Shown in pieces: positions 1-8,460 of a DNA stretch of 45,120 bases. The DNA is from an uncultured Ralstonia sp. (GTDB lineage: Bacteria > Pseudomonadota > Gammaproteobacteria > Burkholderiales > Burkholderiaceae), in the NCBI GenBank assembly GCA_913056305.1, contig CAJXMR010000018.1, positions 1 through 45,120 of the forward strand. Direction: 5' to 3'. Position 1 is the stretch's first letter, and the number at the start of each line of letters is the position of its first letter. The notes beneath the pieces were generated by a model. It was not told the DNA's origin and searched no databases. It saw only the letters and a list, made by a program, of their open reading frames with translations. A program made the translations under genes and the position numbers.

Positions 1-153
1 AGGTGGTGGAGGTGGTGGAGGCGGCGGTGGTGGAGTTGGCGTAGGCGTAGGCGTTGGTGTCGGTGTCGGTGTTGGTGTTGGTGTTGGTGTCGGCGTCGGC
101 GTCGGCGTCGGGGTCGGTGCGGGGGTCGGTGTGGGCGTGGGAGCTGGCGCCGG
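1..153 (-). repeat. Low-complexity Thr-Pro / poly-Pro coding repeat
   Basis: From 34 to 153 the minus strand encodes about 20 T-P or A-P dipeptides (six-base units close to ACCGAC), and 1-33 encodes 11 consecutive prolines. The six-base unit is imperfect but highly similar from copy to copy, so it could expand or contract by slippage and change the fibre linker length. Confidence 0.8.
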
Positions 154-429
154 TGGTCGGTAGTTCGCCAGCGCGGCGGCGACCGCTGCATTGATCAGGA
201 CCTCGATCGCCTGCCTGAGCTGGTTGAGCGCGTTGCGGTCGGGTGCGAGCCCAGCGGCCAGGATGACATTGCGGATCTCCTCGCTGACCTGATAGAACCA
301 GTAATCCCCCGGCGTGGTGGCCGGCGTATTGGTGGCCGGATTCCCGTCGGTCGGGTAGCCGATCGACGGATTGGCCGGCACGGCAGGTGGTGTTTGGGCG
401 GCGTTGGCCTCCCAGACGCGGTTGTCCAT
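1..429 (-). CDS. Phage tail fibre-like protein, N-terminal part (cut by window edge)
   Basis: An open frame runs from the ATG at 427-429 to the window edge without a stop, giving 143 residues. The N-terminus (MDNRVWEANAAQTPPAVP) is followed by a roughly 50-residue segment beginning DYWFYQVSEEIRN, then about 20 consecutive Thr-Pro or Ala-Pro dipeptides, then a run of 11 prolines at the edge. It follows the baseplate gene block, 8 bp after the YmfQ-like gene, which is where tail fibre genes sit in Mu-like phages. The TP/PP stretch probably forms a stiff linker ahead of a receptor-binding domain that lies off-window. The fibre assignment rests on position and N-terminal character, not on a recognised domain. 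Confidence 0.6.
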   Translation of the reverse strand, partial: MDNRVWEANAAQTPPAVPANPSIGYPTDGNPATNTPATTPGDYWFYQVSEEIRNVILAAGLAPDRNALNQLRQAIEVLINAAVAAALANYRPPAPAPTPTPTPAPTPTPTPTPTPTPTPTPTPTPTPTPTPTPPPPPPPPPPP

Positions 430-437
430 GTGATCTC

Positions 438-1061
438 CTACGTGTAGCTGAAGAGCAGCGTGGTGTGGGCGGGCTTGAGCCGCCGCATCACGCACTCGAG
501 CAAGGTGTTGCCCCAGGCCGCGAGCGGATCGGAGACGCGGCCGTTGACGGTGAGCGTGCTGCGCGTGTCCCCGAGGGGCACGTGAATCGTCCAGGTGTAA
601 ATCCAGTTGCTATTGGCCAGCGGGTTGTTGACCGGCGAAATGACGGTGTCGATTTCCTGCCAGCCTTCAGTGATCGAGATGGCGAAGCCCAATGCCCGCG
701 CCACGGCGATGAAGTAACCGCGAGACTGGCCGCCGACCTGGATCAGCCGGGACACCAGCGTGGCCCGTCGCTGCGCAAACGTCTGCTGACTGCCGAGCGC
801 TACCACGCACGGATCGGGCAAGCCCGCCACCCGCTGCCAATCGGGAAACAATTCGTTGGTGGTGCGCGGATCGGCCTCGTCGATGAGTTGCCAGCTTCTG
901 GCATCGATCCGTGCCAGTTCCTGCGCGAGGCCCGTCAGCAGCCGGGTGATGGCCGCGTCGGCGTCATCGGTCCACGCCGGGCCATAGGGCAGGAGCTTTT
1001 GCAGCGACGCCAGGTAGTCGGCGGCGGCCAGTGGCTGGCTGACCTGCTGCGTCACTGCCAT
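438..1061 (-). CDS. YmfQ/DUF2313-family tail protein (Mu gp48-like)
   Basis: A 207-residue protein that starts MAVTQQVSQPL. The segment LLPYGPAWTDDADAA near the N-terminus and the following helical region ending FPDWQRVAGLPDP are typical of the YmfQ/DUF2313 family, a baseplate-periphery protein of Mu-like phages encoded between the baseplate J protein and the tail fibre. The ATG at 1061 is preferred over an upstream in-frame start because the extension would be arginine-rich shadow sequence lying inside the preceding gene. The chosen start overlaps the baseplate J gene by 10 bp, which suggests translational coupling. Confidence 0.85.
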   Translation of the reverse strand: MAVTQQVSQPLAAADYLASLQKLLPYGPAWTDDADAAITRLLTGLAQELARIDARSWQLIDEADPRTTNELFPDWQRVAGLPDPCVVALGSQQTFAQRRATLVSRLIQVGGQSRGYFIAVARALGFAISITEGWQEIDTVISPVNNPLANSNWIYTWTIHVPLGDTRSTLTVNGRVSDPLAAWGNTLLECVMRRLKPAHTTLLFSYT

Positions 1062-2113
1062 ACCACCCTCCCCATGACCGGGATTTGGCCGGGCGACAAC
1101 ACGACGTTGGCGGCCGGAGTAACCAGCACGTAGTCCCATTCCTGGGCCGCAGAGGAAATCGCCGAGCGCATGTGCGACAGCAGGATCGTGCCGCCGGGCT
1201 GCCCCTCACGCGCCAGCAGATCGGCGAGTTCGGCCGTGATGGCCTGTTGAACGGCCAGCGTGTCCGGGCTCAATCCTTCGATCGCGAAATCGATCGGCAC
1301 GGCGACCGGCGCATAGACCGTCACATGCGCGGTGACCGGGCGGACCGTGTCGATGAAGGCGGCGACGGCCGCGATCTGCGCGGCCGAGGGAAGGATCGCC
1401 GCGCCCGCGCCGTTGCCGTCGCAGACGAAGGCGACGCCCACCGTGCCTTGCCCGAATTGCTCGGCCACGACCCAAGCACGGGTGGCGCCGCCGCCGGGCG
1501 TTGCCAGGGTCCATTGCACGTAGTCGTTGGCGTCCCCGCCTTGCGGCGGTTGCTGGATGCGGTTGAGCAGCCGCTCGCGCAGACTGTCGTCGGACTCGAG
1601 GTCGCCGCCACCGGCAAGCAGCCCGAGCACGGCAGCGGTCTGCACGCCCAGCACCGGCGTGACCAGATTGGCCGTCTGCCCGGCGTAGCCGTTGCTGGCG
1701 GCAGACGGTGCGACCGCCGTGACGGTGGTCGTGGCCTGGAGTCCGCTGACCGTGATGTCCGCTGTCGTCTGGAATTGCGTGCCATCGAGCGTCTGCACCA
1801 GCGTACCGGCCGGGATGTCCGCTGCCCCCGGCGCCACCGTGAAGGTGATGGTGCCGGTGGCGGGTGTTGCCGCGAGACGCTGCACGCCCCAGATGGAGGC
1901 CCAGCGCTCCAGGAACTCGGCTTCGGCGGTGTCGATGATGATCTGGCGGCTGATCCATTCAATGAAACCGTACAGGCCATGGGCCACGCCGGCGAGCACG
2001 CGGGCATAGACCTGGGCGTCGGCGCGGCGCAGCACGTTGTCTTGCTGCAGCCGTTGAAACACGTCGTTCGTCGTGCGATTGATCAGGTCCGCGAGGGACG
2101 GACGGTTAAACAT
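1052..2113 (-). CDS. Baseplate J-like protein (Mu gp47 family)
   Basis: A 353-residue protein of the baseplate J/gp47 family, which forms baseplate wedges in contractile tails. The N-terminus (MFNRPSLADLINRTTNDVF) and the segment around EFLERWASIWGVQRLAAT are characteristic, followed by a beta-rich central part and a C-terminal alpha/beta domain. It overlaps the GP46-like gene upstream by 8 bp and the YmfQ-like gene downstream by 10 bp. The order GP46-J-YmfQ-fibre matches Mu. Confidence 0.92.
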   Translation of the reverse strand: MFNRPSLADLINRTTNDVFQRLQQDNVLRRADAQVYARVLAGVAHGLYGFIEWISRQIIIDTAEAEFLERWASIWGVQRLAATPATGTITFTVAPGAADIPAGTLVQTLDGTQFQTTADITVSGLQATTTVTAVAPSAASNGYAGQTANLVTPVLGVQTAAVLGLLAGGGDLESDDSLRERLLNRIQQPPQGGDANDYVQWTLATPGGGATRAWVVAEQFGQGTVGVAFVCDGNGAGAAILPSAAQIAAVAAFIDTVRPVTAHVTVYAPVAVPIDFAIEGLSPDTLAVQQAITAELADLLAREGQPGGTILLSHMRSAISSAAQEWDYVLVTPAANVVLSPGQIPVMGRVVWQ

Positions 2114-2573
2114 TCAAGAGACTCCAGAGGTTGTCGAACCTGAGCACCGCGTTCGCCGTGCCATCGGCCGCGAACAGCGTGCATTGCAGGGCCAGCGTCG
2201 ACAGGCCCTGGCGCTCCGCACGCACGGCGATGCGGGCGGCGACGCCATCGTCGATCAGCCACTGCAGGGCCTCTTCGGCATAGTCCTGGGCTCGTTGCAC
2301 CGTGGTCAGCGTGAGCTTCGCGCGCGCCAGCAGCCACAGGCGTGAGCCGATGCGGTCGTTGGCCACCGCCGGGTAGGAGTCGCCCCACCAGCCCATGCGA
2401 AACCCCTTCGGGTCGGGCAAGGTGTCGTCGGCATTGGCGCGGCGCCAGGTGAAGAGACTGATGAGCACGGCCCGCACCAGCGGATGGGCCTTGTCGTTGT
2501 CGATGTCCTGGAGCAGGCCGAGCGGGGTCGTCTGGCCGTCGAAGGTGACGGTCAGCGGCATGGTGTCGCGCAT
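2106..2573 (-). CDS. Phage GP46-family baseplate protein
   Basis: A 155-residue protein matching the GP46 family, a small gpW/gp25-like baseplate wedge component. Visible features are the early TPLGLLQDIDNDKAHPLV segment, the SLFTWRRANADD and GWWGDSYP motifs, and a C-terminal region on the LWLLARAKLT pattern. A CAGGAA ribosome-binding sequence precedes the ATG at 2573. It sits 3 bp after the gp45-like gene. Confidence 0.9.
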   Translation of the reverse strand: MRDTMPLTVTFDGQTTPLGLLQDIDNDKAHPLVRAVLISLFTWRRANADDTLPDPKGFRMGWWGDSYPAVANDRIGSRLWLLARAKLTLTTVQRAQDYAEEALQWLIDDGVAARIAVRAERQGLSTLALQCTLFAADGTANAVLRFDNLWSLLNV

Positions 2574-2576
2574 GGC

Positions 2577-3215
2577 TTATTCCTGCTGGTTCGGCGGGTT
2601 GGTGGTGAAGCCGTCGCCGTGGCTGTCGGTGCCGGCATGCGTGTGGCCGTTGTAGATCTCCCGCATGCCGGCCATCGTCTTGACACCACCCTGGTCACCG
2701 ACGTCCTGTGCCGCCGTGATGCTGGCGTCGCTCGTGATGTTCTGGGTCACTTCCAGCGTGCCGACGATCTTGCTGTTCGCGTTGATCGTGAGGCCGGCCG
2801 CGAACGTCATCGATCCGCTGCCGTCACCTTGCATCACAACGGTCGATCCCGCCTTGTCAGTCAGCTTGATGCCGCCGCGCATGAGATAGACGGACTGCCC
2901 CTGGTCGTCATGCAAGATGACTTCGCCGCTCGCCAGGCCCTTGACCCGATAGCGACGATCGGCCACGCACACGACGACGCCATGCGAGCGGTCGCCATCG
3001 AGAAAAAGCGCGACGCATTCGGCGCCGGGCTGGGGATGGCTGGTCAAGCCATACGGCTCGAAATGCTCGACGTCATCCTTGGACTCGCCGGCCAACAGGC
3101 GCAGTTGCAGGCTCTGCATCTTGGTCGCCGCGTTGACCAGGGACACGCTGCCACGCGCGACCATGTTGGACAGGCGGCGCGCATAGGGCGCGACCAGGCG
3201 CGCGAAATCCGTCAT
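2577..3215 (-). CDS. Phage baseplate assembly protein V-like (Mu gp45 spike)
   Basis: A 212-residue protein of the Mu gp45 / gpV family, which forms the trimeric spike at the tail tip. An N-terminal helix (MTDFARLVAPYARRLSNMV) leads into an OB-like region (LLAGESKDDVEHFEPYGL, then HPQPGAECVALFLDGD). A beta-helical C-terminal part follows, ending in GHTHAGTDSHGDG; in spike proteins such histidine-rich tips can bind metal. The ATG at 3215 lies 10 bp after the gpP-like stop; the longer in-frame start at 3320 would overlap that gene by about 95 bp and is rejected. Confidence 0.9.
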   Translation of the reverse strand: MTDFARLVAPYARRLSNMVARGSVSLVNAATKMQSLQLRLLAGESKDDVEHFEPYGLTSHPQPGAECVALFLDGDRSHGVVVCVADRRYRVKGLASGEVILHDDQGQSVYLMRGGIKLTDKAGSTVVMQGDGSGSMTFAAGLTINANSKIVGTLEVTQNITSDASITAAQDVGDQGGVKTMAGMREIYNGHTHAGTDSHGDGFTTNPPNQQE

Positions 3216-3225
3216 GGATTGAACC

Positions 3226-4521
3226 TCATTCCACATCTCCCCAGGTGTCGGCGCCGCCGCGCTTGATGCCCTTGCGCGGCTTGGCCGCCTTGGAGCGGTA
3301 ACCATCGGGCGGCCCGACACGCAATTGCGTGCGCAGTCCGTTGTCGTCGAGCAGGTAATGCGCTTCGGCGATGACCATGGTCTGGTCGAAGCCGATCAAG
3401 TCGTCCCGGACGCGTACCAGCAGGTTCGGCACCCACAGCTGTCCGTCACCCTGGCGCCAGCCAGCGACCGTATAGGTGGCTTCGAGCGCCTTGGCGGCCC
3501 GGTGCGCGCGCTCGTACAGCGCCCGGTCCTGGCAGGTGCCGGCGTCGGCATGGCCGGCTTGCTTGAGCACCAGCACCCGAAAGCGCTTGGAACGCGCATC
3601 CGTCAGACTCGCCGTCACCGGCGTGCCGGCGTCGGAGATCCCGCCTTCGAACTCGGCCTCGCCGTCATCGTCGCCTTCGACCTCGTTGGCAATGACGCCG
3701 AAGTCGCCGTCATTGCCCGCACGCTGGCCCTTCACGACGTAGCTGGACATCACCGCCTTGAAGTCGAGTTCGCAACTCCCCTCCCGGATGTTCTGGCCCA
3801 ACTCGAGCGTGGTGGTGGCATTGCCGGCGCTGCCGACATCGATGAACACCAGGTCGCCCCGGGCGTTGTCGGTGGACAGCACATGGCGCAGGCGCATCAG
3901 CCGGTCGATGCTCTCGAACACGGTTTCCCCGACCTGGACGTGGTGCTCGGTGATCGGCGCACCGCTGTCGATCTCGGTCAGCACGCGCACGCCATAGGGC
4001 GCGGCCAGCGCGGCGGCAATGGTCTCCAGCTTGGCGTTGCGCCAGACGTTGGTGTTGGCCGCCGCCGGCTTGACGACCGTGCCGGTCTTGCCGTCCTTGC
4101 CTTTGACGTCCGCCCACAGGCCGTTGCCCGCCGGTGCTGCCCGCCCGGAATCGGGCGGGCAGCAGTCGACCAGATCGCAGGTGCGGCTGCGGCCCTTGAC
4201 GGTGACGCTGACGCGCTTGCCGTCATACTGGATCGGGGTGGCATCGACATAGCCGGTCAGCACCAGGTCGTTGCCGATCAGCACCTGACAGGCATCGAAT
4301 GGCCGGATACGGCGCCAGACCGGTGGTGCGGTGTCTGCGGTGGCGGCCGAGGTCGGTCCGGGCCAGCGGTCGGTGACTTCCAGCTCGAAGCTGCGCGCCT
4401 GCCGCTCGATCCCGGCCTCGATGCGGATCTTCTTCCAGCCGCCGAATTCCTGGCCGCCCACCACGAGGCGCACCTGATTCTCCGGCAGGCCCGCCGGATA
4501 GCCTGGATCAGTGCTCGCCAT
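3226..4521 (-). CDS. Phage baseplate hub protein (Mu gpP/gp44-like)
   Basis: A 431-residue protein of the gpP family, the baseplate hub that connects tube and spike. The N-terminal pattern NQVRLVVGGQEFGGWKKIRI followed by EAGIERQARSFELEVTDRW is typical. The mid-protein segment APYGVRVLTEIDSG and the C-terminus are also gpP-like. It begins 1 bp after the DNA circularisation gene and ends 10 bp before the spike gene, as in Mu (N-P-gp45). Confidence 0.92.
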   Translation of the reverse strand: MASTDPGYPAGLPENQVRLVVGGQEFGGWKKIRIEAGIERQARSFELEVTDRWPGPTSAATADTAPPVWRRIRPFDACQVLIGNDLVLTGYVDATPIQYDGKRVSVTVKGRSRTCDLVDCCPPDSGRAAPAGNGLWADVKGKDGKTGTVVKPAAANTNVWRNAKLETIAAALAAPYGVRVLTEIDSGAPITEHHVQVGETVFESIDRLMRLRHVLSTDNARGDLVFIDVGSAGNATTTLELGQNIREGSCELDFKAVMSSYVVKGQRAGNDGDFGVIANEVEGDDDGEAEFEGGISDAGTPVTASLTDARSKRFRVLVLKQAGHADAGTCQDRALYERAHRAAKALEATYTVAGWRQGDGQLWVPNLLVRVRDDLIGFDQTMVIAEAHYLLDDNGLRTQLRVGPPDGYRSKAAKPRKGIKRGGADTWGDVE

Positions 4522-4522
4522 G

Positions 4523-5785
4523 TCAGGCCACGATCACGGAAAGCGCGCCGGGCGGCACGAAGCCGGGATGGCGGATGCCGTTGCGCGACTGGATCTCGGC
4601 ATCGCGCGACGCATCCGCGTACAACTCGTAGGCGACGGCCAGCATCGGCATCGTCTCGGGCGGCGTCCAGGCGGTCAGACGAGCCGCGCCCTGCGCCCGG
4701 GCCGTCAAATCCACATAGACCGCCGCGCTCGCGGTCTGCAACGCCTCATAGGCGGCGTCCCCGCAGCGGCGCATCTCGGCGTCGAGCGTGGAGAGCAGCG
4801 CGTCGCGCACCGCCAGCATGCTGTCTTGCGTGACCTGTTGTGGGGCGACCGGCATGCCGCCCGACGGCTGGCTGATGCCGGCCTGCACGCTGTCCTGCTC
4901 GGTGCCCACCAGGGACGAAATGCCCACCGCTTGCGCGAGCAGGAGTTGCCGGCCCAGGCCGTAGAGCGCGACGGCATTGGTATCGATCTGCCGGCGTGAC
5001 GGCGTGGCCGCCACGACCGGGGTGCGCGCCAGCATGGCGTTCGACGACGCCGTGCCGGTGAGCAGCTTGACCACGTTGGACCAGGCGGCGACGGCGCCCG
5101 CCGCGCCCGACAGGCCGAAGGCATTGAGCAGCGTCTGACCCAGCATCGCCGGATTGCTCAGAAAAGACGCCGCCTGGGTGACCAGGTTGGCGACCGAGGT
5201 GGCCTGCGATGTGAAGTTCGCGAGCACCTGCGCGATCTGCCCAGCCCCCACGAAACCCAGCATGGCGGCCAGTCGTCCTTGGGCCGCCGCCGCGACGAAG
5301 CTCTGAAAGCCCGCGACCGTGAAACTGCCCGCAAAATCCTGGATGGCCGCCGTGGCCAGTCCATCGGCCGCGAGCCGGCTGGCCGCCTGGGTGGAACTCG
5401 TCGGAATCGGGAACGTGAGTTCGCCCGATTCGACGAAGGACAGGGATACCGTCGCCACGCCCAGGCCGGAATCGAAGCGCACGCGAGCCGGTGCGGACAG
5501 GCACACCTGCATCGTTCCCAGCCAGGGATGCACGAGCGTCCCCGGCCCAGCCATCTCCAGAACTGAGAGCAGGCGATTGGCCTGATCGATGTAGTCCGCA
5601 CCGATCAGAAAGGCGTCCAGCGCGATCTCGCGGGTGGCACGGCCCAGGTCCTCCACCCAGGGCATGTCGCGCTGGGGGTATTCATGGACCTGCACGCGTC
5701 GGCCGGCGCCGCAGTCGGCGCCATTGACCTGGAACACCACCCCGCGAAAGGATGCCGTATGCAGAGAGTCGGAATACTTGGCCAT
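4523..5785 (-). CDS. DNA circularisation protein / Mu gpN-like tail protein
   Basis: A 420-residue protein of the Mu gp43 (gpN) family. The N-terminal domain is recognisable from LHTASFRGVVFQVNGADCG, then RRVQVHEYPQRD and WVEDLGRATREIALDAFLIG. The family name comes from a historical proposal for DNA circularisation, but its members are baseplate/tail-tip proteins. It sits between the tape measure and gpP-like genes, as in Mu. Confidence 0.9.
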   Translation of the reverse strand: MAKYSDSLHTASFRGVVFQVNGADCGAGRRVQVHEYPQRDMPWVEDLGRATREIALDAFLIGADYIDQANRLLSVLEMAGPGTLVHPWLGTMQVCLSAPARVRFDSGLGVATVSLSFVESGELTFPIPTSSTQAASRLAADGLATAAIQDFAGSFTVAGFQSFVAAAAQGRLAAMLGFVGAGQIAQVLANFTSQATSVANLVTQAASFLSNPAMLGQTLLNAFGLSGAAGAVAAWSNVVKLLTGTASSNAMLARTPVVAATPSRRQIDTNAVALYGLGRQLLLAQAVGISSLVGTEQDSVQAGISQPSGGMPVAPQQVTQDSMLAVRDALLSTLDAEMRRCGDAAYEALQTASAAVYVDLTARAQGAARLTAWTPPETMPMLAVAYELYADASRDAEIQSRNGIRHPGFVPPGALSVIVA

Positions 5786-5800
5786 GAGAGGAATCCGGCG

Positions 5801-7606
5801 CTATGGCATAAGCAGCGCATGCGCGCTGTAGCCGGCATCGACATTGATCGGCATGGTGCCGCCGCGCACCTGTTCGACGCGTGAACCTGCAGGCAGGCCG
5901 TCGATCTTGATGTTCACCTGGCCCTCCACCTTGGCGGCGCCGGCAGCCGTCCCCAGCAAGGAGGGGCGGTTACCGGCAACCGGGGATGCCATCGCCCCCA
6001 GAGGCGTGCCCCGGGAGGGGTTGCCTGGCTCGGGGCTCGCCGATCTTTCGTCGCCGCCACCGATACCGAAGGCATGGCCCACGGCTTTGGCGGCATCGAC
6101 CATCCAGCGCAGCTTGTCCGACAGCCAGCGCACGAAATCGCCGAACCAGGCTTTGAGCGGCTCCCAATGCTCGATGATCGTGCTGGCGACCCAGCCGATC
6201 GGGCCGAGGCAGGTGAGGATCAGTTCGGCATGGGCCTTGATCCAGTTCCAGAAGCCGGTGAACCAGCTTTTGACGGTGTCCCAGTTCTCATAAATCAGCC
6301 AAGCTGCCGAGGCGATCGCGAGAATGATGCCCAGCGGGTTGGCCATCAGCGCCGCACCGACGGCGCGAATGCCGCCACTGACCATCGCCATGGCGCCCGA
6401 CATCAGGCCGCTCATCGACACCGTCGTGGTGGCGAGCAACGTCCACAGTGCGCGCAAGCGCCCAAGCGGGCCGGTGAGCAGCGTGGCCGCGATGCCGGTG
6501 CGCGCCATCGACAGCAGCGCCGCATTGCTCGCGACATAGGCCCGTGCCGCCATACCAAGAAATGCCAGGCCCGCGCGGCCGATGGCGCCAACCAGGCCGC
6601 CCAGGGCCATGATCGTCTGGGCATTCATCACGACCGCCAGGCCGATCAGCGCATTGCGCGGGCCGCCGACGAAATCGACCAGTTTGCCGATGCCCTGGCC
6701 GAAGGCCAACACACTGCGGGCCATGCCGCGCCAGTCGATGCTGGACAGCCAATGTCCGAGATCCTTGGCCATGCGGCCGACCTCGGCGGACACCAGCTTC
6801 TTGTTGGCTGCCATCCAGTCGTTGAAGCCATCGAGCAGCGGTTTGATCGCCGGCACCAGGCTCTTGGCGATGGTCATCTGGAAGCCCTTGCTGACCATCT
6901 CCAGATCGCGCAGCGACTTGGCGAATTCCCGCGATCGGTCGATATTCTCCTCGTTCATGACGCCCTTGAAGCGCGACATGCGCGCCTGGGCTTCCTCGAT
7001 GCCCTTGCCGCCGGCTTCCAGCAGCGGCACGATCTCCTGCCACTTCTTGCCGAACAAGGCCATCCCCATACGGGCACGCACGGCCGGGTTTTCGTTGCGC
7101 ACGAACGCATCGGCCAGTTCGGGCAGCACAGTCATGCCCGAACGCAGTTGACCGGACGCATCGCGCATGGCGATGCCCAGGCGAGCGAACAGCGCGGCGG
7201 CTTCCTTGCCTCGCCCGCCGGCCGCGCGCCCGAGCGTCAGGTTCAGCTTGCCCATGGCGCCTTCCATCTGTTCGACCGCGACGCCGTTTTGCTCCGCCAC
7301 GTACTTCATGCGCTGGAACTGCTCGACGCTCATGCCCGCGCGCGTGGCGCCGTGGTGCACCGCCTCACCTAGTTCGGCATAGGTGTGCACCGCATCCTTG
7401 ACCTTGGCGAGGCCGAAACCGGCCGCCAGGCCACCGGCGATCCCGACCGGCAAACCGAACTTGCCCGCCAGGCCGGAGGCGGACTTGCCGATGTCGGTGA
7501 GGTATTTGCGCGCAGCCTGCGCGGGGGCCTCGACCGACTTCAGGGCATGGATGAGGCTCTCCGCGTTGGCCGACAAAATGGCCTTGAGCTCGAAACGGTC
7601 AGACAT
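5801..7606 (-). CDS. Phage tail tape measure protein
   Basis: A 601-residue tape measure protein that sets tail length and helps DNA entry. It starts MSDRFELKAILSANAESLIHAL and has an N-terminal helical region with GLPVGIAGGLAAGFG. Residues about 320-440 hold a hydrophobic domain with several possible membrane segments, ending PLGIILAIASAAWLIYENWD and the W-rich SWFTGFWNWIKAH that is common in Mu-like tape measures. At 601 residues it predicts a fairly short contractile tail. It follows the frameshifted chaperone gene by 24 bp, the standard order. Confidence 0.93.
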   Translation of the reverse strand: MSDRFELKAILSANAESLIHALKSVEAPAQAARKYLTDIGKSASGLAGKFGLPVGIAGGLAAGFGLAKVKDAVHTYAELGEAVHHGATRAGMSVEQFQRMKYVAEQNGVAVEQMEGAMGKLNLTLGRAAGGRGKEAAALFARLGIAMRDASGQLRSGMTVLPELADAFVRNENPAVRARMGMALFGKKWQEIVPLLEAGGKGIEEAQARMSRFKGVMNEENIDRSREFAKSLRDLEMVSKGFQMTIAKSLVPAIKPLLDGFNDWMAANKKLVSAEVGRMAKDLGHWLSSIDWRGMARSVLAFGQGIGKLVDFVGGPRNALIGLAVVMNAQTIMALGGLVGAIGRAGLAFLGMAARAYVASNAALLSMARTGIAATLLTGPLGRLRALWTLLATTTVSMSGLMSGAMAMVSGGIRAVGAALMANPLGIILAIASAAWLIYENWDTVKSWFTGFWNWIKAHAELILTCLGPIGWVASTIIEHWEPLKAWFGDFVRWLSDKLRWMVDAAKAVGHAFGIGGGDERSASPEPGNPSRGTPLGAMASPVAGNRPSLLGTAAGAAKVEGQVNIKIDGLPAGSRVEQVRGGTMPINVDAGYSAHALLMP

Positions 7607-7630
7607 GATTGGTTTCTGATTCGGATGCCG

Positions 7631-8082
7631 TCACTCGTCGCCCTGCAGGCGCTGCGCGATGCGCTCGGCCTGCCGGTTCCAGAGTTCGAATTCGGTGAGG
7701 GTCAAGCTCAGGACGTCGCGCGGGGATGTTTTGAAGAACCAGGCGACTTCGAAGACGCGCTCGGCGAACTGTTCGTCCGATCCGAGCCGTCTTCCCCGAA
7801 AAAACCCAGGACCGCCTGCGTCGCACGGCCAAAGTCACCCAGCGACAGGGACTTGACGCTGGACAGTGGAATCGACGCAAGGCGCGCCACGTAATGCGCC
7901 ACCACGCCCATGCGCACTTCGACGGCGGCGTCCTCCATGCCATTGCCTGGCAGCAGCCGCATCGGTTGCCCCAGTTCGATCAGGTCCGCCGTGGTCGGCT
8001 GGCGCAGCACCAGGCAGGTGATTTCCTCGCCATGCGCCATCACCGGCGCGGACAGGGGGATGGTCAGTTCTTGGTCGCTCAT
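7631..8082 (-). CDS. Tail assembly chaperone, -1 frameshift fusion product
   Basis: Shifting -1 at TTTTTTC (7804-7798) joins the first about 95 residues of the gp41-like protein to a second frame that ends at the TGA at 7633-7631, giving about 150 residues. The new C-terminus includes SDEQFAERVFEVAWFFKT and DVLSLTLTEFELWNRQAER, which looks like a real helical protein with the SLTEFELW pattern of phage tail chaperone T domains, unlike the low-complexity in-frame tail. It ends 24 bp before the tape measure gene, as in lambda gpGT. The annotation spans both frames. The shift itself is inferred. Confidence 0.75.
7708..8082 (-). CDS. Phage tail assembly protein (Mu gp41-like), in-frame product
   Basis: A 124-residue protein starting MSDQELTIPLSAPVMAHGEE, the pattern of the Mu gp41 tail assembly family. 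Residues about 1-95 look conserved (TTADLIELGQPMR, ASIPLSSVKSLSLGDFGRA). After the FF pair at residues 94-95 the zero frame turns into a serine-rich tail that looks like out-of-frame sequence. This short form corresponds to the G product of a G/GT chaperone pair. Its ATG overlaps the stop of the tube gene by 4 bp. Confidence 0.88.
   Translation of the reverse strand: MSDQELTIPLSAPVMAHGEEITCLVLRQPTTADLIELGQPMRLLPGNGMEDAAVEVRMGVVAHYVARLASIPLSSVKSLSLGDFGRATQAVLGFFGEDGSDRTNSSPSASSKSPGSSKHPRATS
7798..7804 (-). other. Programmed -1 ribosomal frameshift slippery site
   Basis: The minus strand reads T-TTT-TTC in the zero frame of the gp41-like gene, the X-XXY-YYZ form of a -1 slippery heptamer. It is followed at once by G-rich sequence that could pair with downstream C runs. 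Shifting here is the only way to join the first 95 residues to the convincing downstream frame that ends at 7631. Confidence 0.75.
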
Positions 8083-8447
8083 TGGTTGTTACTCCACTGT
8101 CCCTGGCTTCCCGAGAACTCGATCTCGATCGTGCCGTCGATGGGTTTGGCTTTGGGCTCCCCGCGCACGAAGGCGTTGGAGAGCGTGTAGACGACGCCGT
8201 TGGCGAGTTCCGCCGTCACGGTCAGTGTGGTGTTGGTGCGCAAGGTGTTCACCGGAAAGTCCGGCGTGAACAGCGCCACCACCTTGATGTAGGGTTCCAG
8301 CGCCGTTTCCTTGTAGCCGGCCGGTCCGGACAGGCCCATGACGGCCTCGCGCTTGAACTCGGTCAGCGGAATCTCGATGTCGCCGGAGATTTCGAATTGG
8401 GCGCCGTTGACCTTGACGAAACAGATGCCCGCGATACGTTGAGCCAT
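8079..8447 (-). CDS. Phage tail tube protein
   Basis: A 122-residue protein of the Mu-like tail tube family, forming the inner tube of the contractile tail. Typical patterns are AGICFVKVNGAQFEISGDIE at the N-terminus, then EFKREAVMGLSGPAGYKET and TLTVTAELANGVVYTLSNA. It lies 13 bp after the sheath gene, and its stop overlaps the chaperone start by 4 bp. This sheath-tube-chaperone-tape order is standard. Confidence 0.92.
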   Translation of the reverse strand: MAQRIAGICFVKVNGAQFEISGDIEIPLTEFKREAVMGLSGPAGYKETALEPYIKVVALFTPDFPVNTLRTNTTLTVTAELANGVVYTLSNAFVRGEPKAKPIDGTIEIEFSGSQGQWSNNQ

Positions 8448-8460
8448 GGTTGCCTCCTGG

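Noticed and set aside
1-153. Short repeats as a CRISPR array
   Set aside because: Units are six bases with no spacers and translate as Thr-Pro dipeptides.
3325-4833. 502-residue open frame on the plus strand
   Set aside because: Antisense shadow of the gpP-like gene, ending in an arginine-rich run typical of shadow frames.
7708-8082. Tail chaperone as a pseudogene broken by a frameshift
   Set aside because: The break is at a canonical slippery heptamer in the gene where phages use programmed frameshifting, and both frames lack other damage.
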